From an uncultured Lachnospiraceae bacterium (lineage in GTDB: Bacteria > Bacillota > Clostridia > Lachnospirales > Lachnospiraceae): a DNA stretch of 40,482 nt. Of the stretch, positions 31,672-40,380 are shown one piece after another (within the stretch, counting starts at the first letter, position 1; every line of letters begins with the position of its first letter). Location of the stretch: assembly GCA_944384105.1 (NCBI GenBank), contig CALWSC010000040.1, positions 1 through 40,482 on the forward strand, written 5' to 3'. Both the position numbers and the translations under genes were made by a program. The notes below the pieces were generated by a model that saw only the letters and a list, made by a program, of their open reading frames with translations, was not told the origin of the DNA and searched no databases.

Positions 31672-33680
31672 TTCAGAGATTTCTATATGGAAGCATGATC
31701 GAGACAGAGGCAGTTCTCGATAAGCCAAAAGCCGAGCAGGGAGACCTGCCGCGCTTTTGTGTCGATGAAGCGCGCAGAGAATTCACCTATATAATGGAAG
31801 AAAAAGAGCGCATCTACGGGCTTGGCGAAAATGTCCGGGGCATGAATAAGAGGGGCTGGATTTATGAGAGCCGCTGCTCGGATGATCCGGAGCATCTGGA
31901 GGACAAGACGGCGCTGTACGGAGCCCACAATTTTCTTCTGGCAGATGGAAAGGAGCCGTTTGGAATCTTCATCGACTATCCGGGTGTGCTGACGTTTGAC
32001 GTGGGTTACACACGCAGAAATGAACTGCGGATTACTGCTGCAGACTGGAATCTCGAAGTGTATTTTATCACGGGCGAGAACTGCCGTGACATTGTCCGCC
32101 AGTTCCGCGGCCTGATCGGCAGAAGCTATATTCCGCCGCTGTGGGCGTTCGGTTACGGCCAGAGCCGCTGGAGCTATATGAATGAGGATGAGGTGCGGGA
32201 AGTCGTGCGCCGTCACAGAGAACTCGGCATTCCGCTCGACAGTGTCTACCTTGACATCGACTATATGGAGCGGTATAAGGACTTTACTGTAAATGAAGAG
32301 AGTTTCCCCGACTTTGCGGCGTTCAATCAGGAGATGAGAGAAGCTGGCATTCATCTGGTGCCGATCATTGATGCGGGCGTGAAGCAGGAGGACGGCTATC
32401 CGGTCTATGAGGAGGGCATTGAGAAGGGATATTTCTGCAAAAAAGCAGATGGAAGTCCCTTCGTCGCTGCCGTATGGCCTGGAAAAGCGCTCTTTCCCGA
32501 TATGCTGAACAGTGAGGCGCGCGAGTGGTTCGGAAATTGGTATCAGTTCCTGCTGGATCAGGGCGTGGAAGGTTTTTGGAATGATATGAACGAACCGGCG
32601 ATTTTCTACACGGAGGACCGGCTGAAGGATGCACAGGATAAGCTAGATGCCTATAAAGGAAAAAATATGGATCTGAATGAGTTTTTCGCGTTCAAGGACC
32701 TGGTCTTCGGACTCCAGAACAATGTGGAGGATTATAAAGAATTTTATCACGATATGGACGGCGTTAAAGTACGCCATGACAGAGTTCACAATCTGTTCGG
32801 GTACGGTATGACCCGCGCGGCAGGCGAGGCGTTTGACCGGCTCGTGCCTGAGAAGAGAATTCTGATGTTTTCCCGGGCTTCCTATATCGGTATGCACCGC
32901 TACGGCGGAATCTGGCAGGGCGACAATAAGTCCTGGTGGTCGCATCTGCTGCTGAATCTGAAAATGATGCCGTCGCTGAATATGTGCGGCTTCCTGTACA
33001 CAGGCGCAGATCTGGGCGGCTTTGGAGGAAATGTCACGGAAGATCTGATGCTTCGCTGGCTCGCGCTGGGAATTTTCACGCCTTTAATGCGAAATCACTC
33101 GGCGATCGGAACGAGGCGGCAGGAAGTATACCAGTTTGAGGAGATCGATGCCTTCCGTCATCTGATCGGGCTGCGCTACCGCCTGATTCCGTATCTCTAC
33201 AGCGAATTTATGAAAGCGGCACTTTCCGGAGACATGATGTTCCGCCCGCTCGCGTTTGACTATCCGGGCGATGAGCGCGCGGCAGAGGTGGAGGACCAGC
33301 TTCTCCTTGGAAACGAGCTGATGCTCGCGCCGGTGTATGAACAGAACGCTTCCGGACGGTACGTCTATCTGCCGGAAACAATGAAGCAGCTCCGGTTCCG
33401 TATGGACGGTACGATCGAGGAGACTGTGCTCGAAGCCGGCAGCCATTATGTGGAAATTCCGCTGAGCGATGTGGTCATTTACCTGCGGCCGAACTGCATG
33501 CTGGTGCTGGCGGATGAGGTGAAGTGTGTGGAGGAGATTGACTTTGAAAATCTGAAGACGATCTGCTGCGCGTCGGGAGCTGAGGAGATTAGATATACTT
33601 ATTATAGAGATAACGGGTATGAGAAGGATTACGAAAATCCGGAACATATGAAGGAAATAAGGGTAAAGACTAAAAAATAA
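31668..33680 (+). CDS. Glycoside hydrolase family 31 (alpha-glucosidase-type)
   Basis: The 670-residue enzyme carries GH31 signatures: IYGLGEN near the start, the (beta/alpha)8 barrel entry PPLWAFGYGQSRWSY, the nucleophile Asp306 in FWNDMNEPAIF, the acid/base Asp419 in WQGDNKSWW, and PLMRNHSAIGTRRQE. W-x-D-M-N-E-P is typical for alpha-glucosidases rather than alpha-xylosidases (usually KTDFGE). There is no signal peptide, so it acts in the cytosol. The ATGA overlap with the MFS gene and AGGAGG at 31654-31659 support the start. A strong terminator follows. Confidence 0.9.
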   Translation: MIQRFLYGSMIETEAVLDKPKAEQGDLPRFCVDEARREFTYIMEEKERIYGLGENVRGMNKRGWIYESRCSDDPEHLEDKTALYGAHNFLLADGKEPFGIFIDYPGVLTFDVGYTRRNELRITAADWNLEVYFITGENCRDIVRQFRGLIGRSYIPPLWAFGYGQSRWSYMNEDEVREVVRRHRELGIPLDSVYLDIDYMERYKDFTVNEESFPDFAAFNQEMREAGIHLVPIIDAGVKQEDGYPVYEEGIEKGYFCKKADGSPFVAAVWPGKALFPDMLNSEAREWFGNWYQFLLDQGVEGFWNDMNEPAIFYTEDRLKDAQDKLDAYKGKNMDLNEFFAFKDLVFGLQNNVEDYKEFYHDMDGVKVRHDRVHNLFGYGMTRAAGEAFDRLVPEKRILMFSRASYIGMHRYGGIWQGDNKSWWSHLLLNLKMMPSLNMCGFLYTGADLGGFGGNVTEDLMLRWLALGIFTPLMRNHSAIGTRRQEVYQFEEIDAFRHLIGLRYRLIPYLYSEFMKAALSGDMMFRPLAFDYPGDERAAEVEDQLLLGNELMLAPVYEQNASGRYVYLPETMKQLRFRMDGTIEETVLEAGSHYVEIPLSDVVIYLRPNCMLVLADEVKCVEEIDFENLKTICCASGAEEIRYTYYRDNGYEKDYENPEHMKEIRVKTKK

Positions 33681-33685
33681 AATGG

Positions 33686-33738
33686 AATCCTGATTTACCA
33701 GTGCAGGCACTGCCTCCTGGAAATCAGGATTTTTTATT
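33686..33738 (+). terminator. Intrinsic terminator after the GH31 gene
   Basis: AATCCTGATTT (33686-33696) pairs with AAATCAGGATT (33721-33731), with a further CCAG/CTGG step inside, and is followed by TTTTTATTT. Confidence 0.85.
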
Positions 33739-33940
33739 TGAAATGCAGTGGGAATTTTACAAAAAGCAGGAAAAAAAACGGCCGACAATTTACATTCTGG
33801 TAAAACTCAAAAAAAGTATTCAGAAATGGCTGTTTGCTTTAAGGGGAAATATCAGATAAATTTTGTCGAAATATATATAAGACATACGAAAGGTAAGGGC
33901 GAATTTGTAAAAACATATAAAAAAACAGTATTTCTGAAGG
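33739..33940 (+). other. AT-rich intergenic region upstream of the ugp genes
   Basis: This is the first part of a 384-bp gap between the GH31 and ugp genes. Frames crossing it are short and have no ribosome binding site or recognisable product. It is A-rich, with no clear stem-loop or promoter. The regulatory elements lie further right at 33941-33995. Confidence 0.5.
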
Positions 33941-33995
33941 TTTACCGAAAATTAACAGAAAGAGAAAAGCGGAGTTTACACAGACCAGCTATAAT
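33941..33995 (+). promoter_or_regulatory. Pho-box-like repeats with a -10 element, ugp operon
   Basis: TTTACC (33941) and TTAACA (33952) are 11 bp apart, and TTTACA (33975) lies near the 11-bp register. TATAAT (33990-33995) has no -35 at 17 bp. Hexamers of the type TT(A/T/C)ACA spaced 11 bp apart, centred about 25-60 bp before the start, fit PhoP binding in Firmicutes and an activator-dependent promoter. This is inference from pattern only. Confidence 0.4.
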
Positions 33996-34064
33996 AATGC
34001 CTGAAATCGAAAGAAACAAAATTGCAGCGGAAAATAAACCGCTGGAGTATTGGAGGAAAAGCAA

Positions 34065-35192
34065 ATGTCAGATTTGTTTCTGAAAAACGTATGTAAATCA
34101 TACGAGAAAAAGCAGGACAAAGCGCAGTATGCAGTAAAAGATTTTACGCTGAAGATTGAGGATGGCGAGTTTGTCATATTCGTAGGTCCCTCAGGATGCG
34201 GAAAATCTACAACACTCAGAATGATAGCGGGTCTTGAGGATATTACGGGAGGAGAACTGTGGATTGACGGAAAACTCTGCAATTACGTGGAACCGGGAGA
34301 GAGAGACCTATCCATGGTATTTCAGAATTACGCACTTTATCCGAATATGAATGTTTATGACAACATGGCGTTCTCTCTGTCTGTAAGAAAAGTGCCGAAA
34401 AAGGAAATTGATAAAAAAGTACATGAAACTGCTGAGATTCTGGGACTGGAATCACTGCTGAAACGAAGGCCGGGCGAGCTGTCCGGCGGACAAAAGCAGC
34501 GCGTAGCGATAGGAAGCGCGATTATGAGAAGTCCTAAGGCTTTCCTGATGGATGAGCCTCTGTCCAATCTTGACGCGAAGCTCAGATCCCAGATGCGTGT
34601 GGAACTGGCAAAGCTGCATGAGAGTCTGGGTACCACAATGATTTATGTTACGCATGACCAGACCGAGGCTATGACACTGGGGACAAAAATTGTGGTTATG
34701 AAAGACGGAATTATTCAGCAGGCGGACAGCCCCAAAGAAGTCTATGACAATCCGGCAAATATGTTCGTTGCGGGATTTATCGGATCACCGTCCATGAACT
34801 TCTTTAATGGAAGAATCCGTACTTACGCAGGTATGCCGGTGTTTGAAACAGTAACCGGAGAAAGACTGGAAATTCCGGGAAGCAGAGGAAAAGTTCTGGA
34901 GGAAAAATATCGCAATAAGTGGGTAATTCTTGGAATCCGCCCGGAACACTTTCTGACAGAGACTGACGGAAGCGGCAGCTGTTTAACAGGCGAGATTACC
35001 GCCAGAGAGATGCTGGGAGCTGAATCTATTGTATATCTGAAGGCTGCAGCCGGAGAGGCGGCGGCAAGAGTGCCGGTTGAGACTCCGGGGAAACCGGGAG
35101 ATAAGCTGACGCTCAGCGCGGATATGGAACGAGCGCATTTCTTTGACGGACATACGAATGAAAATATCTTTTATCAGGGGGGCAGACAATGA
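34065..35192 (+). CDS. ugpC: ABC importer ATPase, UgpC/MsmK type
   Basis: The 375-residue ATPase has Walker A GPSGCGKST, the Q-loop MVFQNYALYPN, signature LSGGQKQR, Walker B AFLMDEPLSNLDAK and switch His in YVTHDQTEAM. The C-terminal third (about 235-375) is the TOBE/OB regulatory domain of the MalK/UgpC family with GIRPEHF. ATG 34065 has GGAGGA 7 nt upstream. It is the first gene of the ugp operon and overlaps ugpA by ATGA. It should energise uptake of glycerol-3-phosphate or glycerophosphodiesters; ATPases of this type can also serve other sugar importers. Confidence 0.85.
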   Translation: MSDLFLKNVCKSYEKKQDKAQYAVKDFTLKIEDGEFVIFVGPSGCGKSTTLRMIAGLEDITGGELWIDGKLCNYVEPGERDLSMVFQNYALYPNMNVYDNMAFSLSVRKVPKKEIDKKVHETAEILGLESLLKRRPGELSGGQKQRVAIGSAIMRSPKAFLMDEPLSNLDAKLRSQMRVELAKLHESLGTTMIYVTHDQTEAMTLGTKIVVMKDGIIQQADSPKEVYDNPANMFVAGFIGSPSMNFFNGRIRTYAGMPVFETVTGERLEIPGSRGKVLEEKYRNKWVILGIRPEHFLTETDGSGSCLTGEITAREMLGAESIVYLKAAAGEAAARVPVETPGKPGDKLTLSADMERAHFFDGHTNENIFYQGGRQ

Positions 35193-36058
35193 ATCGGTTT
35201 ATAGAAAAATTGAAGCAGGGAAACGCATATCTGTATCTGATCCCTTGCTTTCTTATCTTTGGAGTATTCTTATTTTATCCGTTTGTGAAAACAATTTATC
35301 TTAGTTTTTATAAAACGGATAAGCTCGGACAGGCCAAACTGTTTGTGGGTGCTGAGAATTATATAGATCTGTTTACATCGGAAGCCTTTTACAACAGTCT
35401 TTTCGTAACGCTGATTTTTGTTGTAATCGTAGTTGCAGGCAGTATGCTGATTGGATTAATTGCCGCCGTACTTTGCAGTAAAGCATTTCCGGGAATCCGA
35501 TTTTTCAGCACATCGTATGCTCTGCCTATGGCAATCGCATCCAGCGGAGCAGCGATGATCTTCAAAATTATCTTAAATCCTACAATCGGCATTTTAAATA
35601 AGCTGACAGGACTGGATATTAACTGGATTAATGATCCGAAATACGCGCTAATCTGTGTAGCGGTTCTGACGGCGTGGCTGAACAGCGGAATAAACTTTCT
35701 GTATTTCTCGGCGGGATTGGGAAATATTGATGATACAATTTATGAACGTGCTTCGGTCGATGGGGCGAGTGGAGTGCAGAAGTTCTTTCGTCTGACGCTT
35801 CCGGGACTGAGCCCGATTATGTTTTACACACTGGTGGTTAATATTATTCAGGCATTCCAGTCTTTTGGACAGGTGAAAATCCTGACACAGGGCGGACCGG
35901 GCGAGTCCACAAATCTGATCGTATATTCTATCTACAGAGATGCATTCTTTAACTATAAATTCGGAAGCGCGGCGGCACAGTCTGTAGTGCTGTTCCTGAT
36001 CATTATGCTTCTGACTCTGGTAATGTTCAGAGTGGAGAAGAAAGGAGTAAAATACTGA
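35189..36058 (+). CDS. ugpA: ABC importer permease, UgpA type
   Basis: The 289-residue permease has six membrane helices and the EAA loop YERASVDGASGVQKFFRLTLPGL that docks the ATPase. Its end shows QSFGQVKILTQGGPGESTNLIVYSIYRDAFFN, typical of UgpA-like MalF/UgpA permeases. It overlaps ugpC (ATGA) and ugpE (TGATG), so the operon is tightly coupled. Confidence 0.85.
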   Translation: MNRFIEKLKQGNAYLYLIPCFLIFGVFLFYPFVKTIYLSFYKTDKLGQAKLFVGAENYIDLFTSEAFYNSLFVTLIFVVIVVAGSMLIGLIAAVLCSKAFPGIRFFSTSYALPMAIASSGAAMIFKIILNPTIGILNKLTGLDINWINDPKYALICVAVLTAWLNSGINFLYFSAGLGNIDDTIYERASVDGASGVQKFFRLTLPGLSPIMFYTLVVNIIQAFQSFGQVKILTQGGPGESTNLIVYSIYRDAFFNYKFGSAAAQSVVLFLIIMLLTLVMFRVEKKGVKY

Positions 36059-36975
36059 TGGCGGCGATAAACGAAACAATTACGATGGAAAACTGGCAGT
36101 ACAATGAGCAGGAAATCAGGCGGCTGCACATTGCAATGAATGCGAGGGCACTGAGGAAAAGAAGAATACGGAAAACGGTTCTGATCACATTGAATATTGT
36201 GATGGCAGTATTTATTCTGTTTCCGCTTCTGTATACGGTGAGCGTATCTCTGATGCCGTCGGATCAGCTCTTTACAATGGATATGAACCTGCTGCCGAAG
36301 AGCCCGACGCTGGATAACTACGCAAGGGCACTTACGCAAGTTCCGCTGGTGCGGTTCATTCTGAACTCTTTTCTGGTAGCAGGATGTATTACACTGGGAC
36401 AGATTGTCACATGTTCTCTGGCAGCGTTTGCTTTCTCGTTTCTGGAGTTCAGGGGAAAAAATGTACTGTTTATGCTGGTAATGGCGACCATGATGGTTCC
36501 CGGAGAGGCAACGATTATTTCCAATTATCTGACTGTGAGCAGCATGGGACTTCTGGATACGTATCCGGTACTGATCCTTCCGTCTCTGACATCCGCTATG
36601 GGAATTTTCCTGTTCCGCCAGTTCTACATGACTTTTCCAAAGTCGCTGTATGAGTCGGCGAAGCTGGACGGGTGCGGAAATTTAAAGTTTATTGTAAAGA
36701 TTCTGATTCCTCTGACAAAGTCAGCAATCGGCGCTATGGCGGTATATACTTTCATCAACGCATGGAATATGTACATGTGGCCGCTGCTTGTAACCGGATC
36801 TGAGGAAATGCGTACAGTTCAGATCGGTATCAGTATGTTAAACAGTGTGGATGCACAGTCTATTACACTTATGATGGCTGGTGTTGTGGCAATCATCATT
36901 CCTTCGATGGTCATTTTCATTGTTGGACAAAAGCAGTTAATCCGCGGAATGTTTTCAGGAGCAGTCAAGGGCTGA
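36058..36975 (+). CDS. ugpE: ABC importer permease, UgpE type
   Basis: The 305-residue protein has a long polar N-terminus (about 40 residues before the first helix, RIRKTVLITLNIVMAVFILF), six membrane helices and the EAA loop YESAKLDGCGNLKFIVKILIPL. It pairs with UgpA to form the membrane channel. The start overlaps the ugpA stop; the stop is followed by 53 nt before ugpB. An alternative start at ATG 36085 would shorten the polar tail. Confidence 0.85.
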   Translation: MAAINETITMENWQYNEQEIRRLHIAMNARALRKRRIRKTVLITLNIVMAVFILFPLLYTVSVSLMPSDQLFTMDMNLLPKSPTLDNYARALTQVPLVRFILNSFLVAGCITLGQIVTCSLAAFAFSFLEFRGKNVLFMLVMATMMVPGEATIISNYLTVSSMGLLDTYPVLILPSLTSAMGIFLFRQFYMTFPKSLYESAKLDGCGNLKFIVKILIPLTKSAIGAMAVYTFINAWNMYMWPLLVTGSEEMRTVQIGISMLNSVDAQSITLMMAGVVAIIIPSMVIFIVGQKQLIRGMFSGAVKG

Positions 36976-37028
36976 CCTGATGCAGAAATATATATCAACA
37001 CATAGAACAAAACAGGAGAAAAACAGTT

Positions 37029-38435
37029 ATGAAAAGAAAAGTATTAGCGGCAATGTTGGCAGCGGCGCTGGCTGCCGGAGCACTTTCAGGATGCGGGAAT
37101 AAGGCCAATGCGGCAAAAACCGATGACACACAGGCGCAGGATACAGCGGATGCTGCAGATAGCGTGATTACAGAGAACTTTGCCAATGTGGATACAAACG
37201 GAACAACAGTTACCTTCTGGCACTCCATGGGAGGCGTAAACGGTGAGGCGATGGACTATCTGGTTAATAAATTTAATGACGAAAACACAGATGGGATCAC
37301 CGTAGAGGCAGTTTATCAGGGAGAGTACGATGATACAATCAATAAGCTTAAAAGTGCGCAGATTGGAAATATGGGAGCTGACCTCGTACAGATTTATGAC
37401 CTGGGTACACGCTTTATGATTGATTCCGGCTGGGTTATACCCATGCAGGAGATGATCGACGCGGACGGATATGATATCTCCCAGATTGAACCGAACGTAG
37501 CAGCATATTATACAACAGAGGATGGGGTGATGTACTCCATGCCGTTTAACTCTTCTACTCCGCTTTTATACTATAATAAGGACATGTTTGAAGCGGCAGG
37601 AATTACTGAGGCGCCAAAGAGCCTTGCAGAGATTTCTGAAATCGGCGCTGCACTGGAAGAAAAGGGAGGCGCGCAGGAAGTGCTTGCCATCAGCATTTAC
37701 GGTTGGTATTTCGAGCAGTTTATGTGTAAACAGGGCTTGGATCTGGCTGACCAGGAGAACGGCAGGAGCGGCGCTGCGGAAAAGGTAGTATTTGATGAAA
37801 ACGGCGGCGGACTGAACATCTTAAACGCATGGAAAAAACTGTATGATGAGGGATACGCTCCCAACGTCGGCCGTTCAGGCAGTGACAGCGCGACAGCAGA
37901 CTTCACCTCCGGAAAAGCAGCAATGATGCTGGGCTCTTCTGCATCCTTAAAGCAGCTTCTGGAGGACAGCGGCGGAAAATTTGAGATTGGAACTGCATAT
38001 TATCCGGCAGTCAGCGACAGCGATGAAGGCGGTGTTTCCATCGGAGGCGCGTCCTTATGGGCACTGAACAATGAAGACGAGAAGCAGGCTGCAGCTACAT
38101 GGAAATTTATCAAATTCCTGATCTCTCCGGAATCACAGGCGTACTGGAATGCAAATACCGGATATTTTCCGATTGTAACAGGAGCACAGGAGGAGCCGGT
38201 ATTTAAAGATAATATTGCAAAGTATCCGCAGTTCCAGACAGCTCTGGATCAGCTGCATGATTCTTCTCCGGAATATGCGGGCGCCCTGCTGAGCGTATTC
38301 CCGGAAGCGCGCCAGATCGTAGAGACCCAGATTGAAAACATGCTTAATGGAAGTGAGACTCCGGAGAGCGCGGTTGAGAATATGGCGGATGAGATTAACG
38401 AAACCATTGAAGATTATAATTTGGTTAACGGCTGA
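37029..38435 (+). CDS. ugpB: Glycerol-3-phosphate/glycerophosphodiester-binding lipoprotein, UgpB type
   Basis: The 468-residue protein starts with a lipoprotein signal peptide (LAAGALSGC; lipid-modified Cys22), then an acidic Asp/Ala-rich linker and the periplasmic-binding fold. Typical UgpB features are TVTFWHSMGG, GADLVQIYDLGTRFMIDSG, the PFNSSTPLLYYNKDMFEAAG block, and KAAMMLGSSASLKQL. It should be anchored to the outer face of the membrane and deliver substrate to UgpAE. It is followed by a hairpin and then the phosphodiesterase gene. Confidence 0.9.
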   Translation: MKRKVLAAMLAAALAAGALSGCGNKANAAKTDDTQAQDTADAADSVITENFANVDTNGTTVTFWHSMGGVNGEAMDYLVNKFNDENTDGITVEAVYQGEYDDTINKLKSAQIGNMGADLVQIYDLGTRFMIDSGWVIPMQEMIDADGYDISQIEPNVAAYYTTEDGVMYSMPFNSSTPLLYYNKDMFEAAGITEAPKSLAEISEIGAALEEKGGAQEVLAISIYGWYFEQFMCKQGLDLADQENGRSGAAEKVVFDENGGGLNILNAWKKLYDEGYAPNVGRSGSDSATADFTSGKAAMMLGSSASLKQLLEDSGGKFEIGTAYYPAVSDSDEGGVSIGGASLWALNNEDEKQAAATWKFIKFLISPESQAYWNANTGYFPIVTGAQEEPVFKDNIAKYPQFQTALDQLHDSSPEYAGALLSVFPEARQIVETQIENMLNGSETPESAVENMADEINETIEDYNLVNG

Positions 38436-38446
38436 GACTACGGACA

Positions 38447-38492
38447 GAACGTCCGGAAAATCCAGGAACTGTTTCGGATTTTCCGGATGTTC
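38447..38492 (+). terminator. Hairpin between ugpB and ugpQ (partial terminator)
   Basis: Arms 38447-38463 (GAACGTCCGGAAAATCC) and 38476-38492 (GGATTTTCCGGATGTTC) form 17 pairs with one G-U; TCTTTCT follows. Hairpins after a binding-protein gene often stabilise its mRNA and reduce read-through into the next gene. Confidence 0.7.
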
Positions 38493-38527
38493 TCTTTCTG
38501 ATATGCGTATAAGGAGAAAAGGCAGAG

Positions 38528-39274
38528 ATGAAGAATACAAAGATTTTTGCGCACAGGGGCGCAAGCGGCTATGCGCCGGAAAATACAATGGAGGCGTTTG
38601 CCCTTGCTATGGAGCAGAAGGCGGATGGCATTGAGATTGATGTGCAGATGACAAAAGACGGTGAGCTTGCTGTCATTCACGATGAGACAGTAGACAGAGT
38701 AAGCGGCGCCAAGGGAAAAGTGCGCGACTATACAATGAAGGAACTCAAAGAGTTACGCGTCTCCAACGGTTTTGAAGCGTTTCCGCAGGTCAGAATACCT
38801 ACGCTGCAGGAGGTACTTGATCTGCTGAAAAAGTCGGATATGGAGCTCAATATTGAGTTAAAGACGGGGCTTATCTGGTATCCCGGAATCGAGGAAAAGG
38901 TGCTGCGCGCTGTCAGAGAGGCAGATATGCAGGAGCGCGTCATCTATTCTTCGTTTAATCATTACAGTGTCCAGAAGGTTCGTGAACTTGAACCGGATGC
39001 GCAGACAGCGTATCTGTTTGGAGATGTAATACTTCACGTGGAGCGCTACGCAAAAGAATCCGGCGTAAAAGGCCTGCACCCGGCGCTTTACCATGTGAAA
39101 ATGGCGGATTTCTTAAAGGAGTATCAGCAGAGCGGACTTGCCGTCCGGGTATGGACCGTAAACGAAGAGGAGCAGATGAAAGAATTGATCCGCAGCGGCG
39201 TAGATGCGGTTATTACGAATTATCCGGACAGGGGCATCCGGGCAAGAGAAGCTGTCCTTGCGGAAGGATGCTGA
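38528..39274 (+). CDS. ugpQ: Glycerophosphodiester phosphodiesterase
   Basis: The 248-residue cytosolic enzyme has the GDPD signature IFAHRGASGYAPENT with the catalytic His, EIDVQMTKDGELAVIHDETVDR with metal-binding Glu/Asp and the second His, then NIELKTG, and a C-terminal VWTVNEEEQMKELIRSGVDAVITNYPD. It hydrolyses glycerophosphodiesters to glycerol-3-phosphate and an alcohol, fitting the importer genes just upstream. AAGGAG precedes the ATG. Confidence 0.9.
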   Translation: MKNTKIFAHRGASGYAPENTMEAFALAMEQKADGIEIDVQMTKDGELAVIHDETVDRVSGAKGKVRDYTMKELKELRVSNGFEAFPQVRIPTLQEVLDLLKKSDMELNIELKTGLIWYPGIEEKVLRAVREADMQERVIYSSFNHYSVQKVRELEPDAQTAYLFGDVILHVERYAKESGVKGLHPALYHVKMADFLKEYQQSGLAVRVWTVNEEEQMKELIRSGVDAVITNYPDRGIRAREAVLAEGC

Positions 39275-40059
39275 GTGAGAAAAAACTGTTTCTCCTGGAT
39301 ATCGACGGAACGGTCTGCAAGGGAGGACAGCTGATCAGCGGGACAAGAGAGTTTCTGCGGGATATCAAAGAGAGCGGAGGAATGTTTGTGTTCATTACGA
39401 ATAATGCGACAAAAAGCATTGCAGACTATATCCGGATGTTTCAGCAATTCGGAATCGCTGTAGAATACGCAAATTTCGTAACAGCTTCGTATGCCGCTGT
39501 CAGATATCTGAAGCAGCATCACACGGGAGAGTTGGTCTATGTGATGGGGACGCGCTCCTTTTGCCGGGAACTCAAGCGGGAAGGAATTCAGATTACAGAC
39601 GACTGGGAAGATGATGGGATCAGCGTGGCGCTGGTATCGTATGATAATCAGCTGACATACCAGAAAATCTCTGATACCTGCAGAGTACTGATGAATCCGA
39701 AAGTTACATATCTGGCGACAAATCCCGATTTTGTATGCCCGGTGGAATTCGGCTGCGTACCTGACTGCGGATCTATCTGCGAGATGCTGGAGCACGCGGT
39801 AAAAAGAACACCGTATTTTATCGGGAAACCTGAGACCGCGATGGTAGAGTGCGCGCTGAGGCAGAATCACTTTACCCGGGAAGAGACTCTGATCGTAGGT
39901 GACCGTTTATACACGGATATACTTTGCGGATATAAGGCGGGAGTTGAGACTGCTCTGGTTCTCACAGGAGAAGCCACAAAGGAAGAGGCTCTGCACTTTG
40001 AGGTAAAGCCTAATTATATCGTTTCGTCAATAAGTGAGCTACATAAGATGTGGAAATAA
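39268..40059 (+). CDS. HAD-IIA (NagD-like) phosphatase
   Basis: The 263-residue protein has HAD motif I LDIDGTVCKGG (nucleophile Asp, second Asp two residues on), motif II FITNNATKS, a C2-type cap in the middle (about 75-175), the motif III Lys near YFIGKPE and motif IV VGDRLYTDILCG. NagD relatives act on nucleotides, 4-nitrophenyl phosphate, 2-phosphoglycolate or glycerol phosphate. Location at the end of the ugp operon, overlapping ugpQ by 7 nt, makes a glycerol-phosphate phosphatase plausible. The ATG at 39268 is chosen because the family starts a few residues before the motif I strand. Confidence 0.85.
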   Translation: MLSEKKLFLLDIDGTVCKGGQLISGTREFLRDIKESGGMFVFITNNATKSIADYIRMFQQFGIAVEYANFVTASYAAVRYLKQHHTGELVYVMGTRSFCRELKREGIQITDDWEDDGISVALVSYDNQLTYQKISDTCRVLMNPKVTYLATNPDFVCPVEFGCVPDCGSICEMLEHAVKRTPYFIGKPETAMVECALRQNHFTREETLIVGDRLYTDILCGYKAGVETALVLTGEATKEEALHFEVKPNYIVSSISELHKMWK

Positions 40060-40074
40060 TAGCAGGTAATCAAA

Positions 40075-40118
40075 GACATTAAGACAGGGGGCAGTCAGTT
40101 GTCTCCTGTCTTAATGTC
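40075..40118. terminator. 14-bp perfect hairpin after the ugp operon
   Basis: GACATTAAGACAGG (40075-40088) and CCTGTCTTAATGTC (40105-40118) are fully complementary. TAAAAATA follows, so there is no U-run on the plus strand. It most likely marks the end of the ugp transcript and insulates it from the rRNA promoters. Confidence 0.55.
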
Positions 40119-40165
40119 TAAAAATACTGATATTCGAGAAAATCAGAAAAATTACAAAAAAGGGG

Positions 40166-40194
40166 TTGACGAACACAAAACCGCGTGGTATTAT
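40166..40194 (+). promoter_or_regulatory. Tandem rRNA promoter P1
   Basis: TTGACG (40166-40171), 17 bp, TATTAT (40189-40194). It is the first of three promoters with related flanks (AACACAAAACC downstream of the -35, GAAAGCTCTC after the -10). Confidence 0.7.
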
Positions 40195-40258
40195 ATGAAA
40201 GCTCTCACGGAGCGGGGAACGCTTCCCAAGATGAGCAAAAACAAATTGAAAAAAGTGC

Positions 40259-40287
40259 TTGACAAGCAGGAAAGCACATGATAGAAT
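40259..40287 (+). promoter_or_regulatory. Tandem rRNA promoter P2
   Basis: TTGACA (40259-40264), 17 bp, TAGAAT (40282-40287). The unit TTGACAAGCA and the ATATCAGAGTTGTC tail match P3 closely, so P2 and P3 look like a duplication. Confidence 0.8.
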
Positions 40288-40344
40288 ATCAGAGTTGTCG
40301 CAAAAGAGTGACAAACACGAAAAACAAAAAAAGTTAAAAAGTTC

Positions 40345-40373
40345 TTGACAAGCACAAAACGATATGATAAAAT
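40345..40373 (+). promoter_or_regulatory. Tandem rRNA promoter P3
   Basis: TTGACA (40345-40350), 17 bp, TAAAAT (40368-40373), followed by ATATCAAAGCTGTC. Transcription should start near 40380. Confidence 0.85.
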
Positions 40374-40380
40374 ATCAAAG

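Noticed and set aside
33748-34083. 111-residue open frame before ugpC
   Set aside because: Lys-rich, no ribosome binding site, crosses the regulatory region and overlaps the true ugpC start.
40099-40281. 60-residue open frame before the rRNA leader
   Set aside because: It runs through promoters P1 and P2, has no ribosome binding site and its composition follows the promoter repeats.
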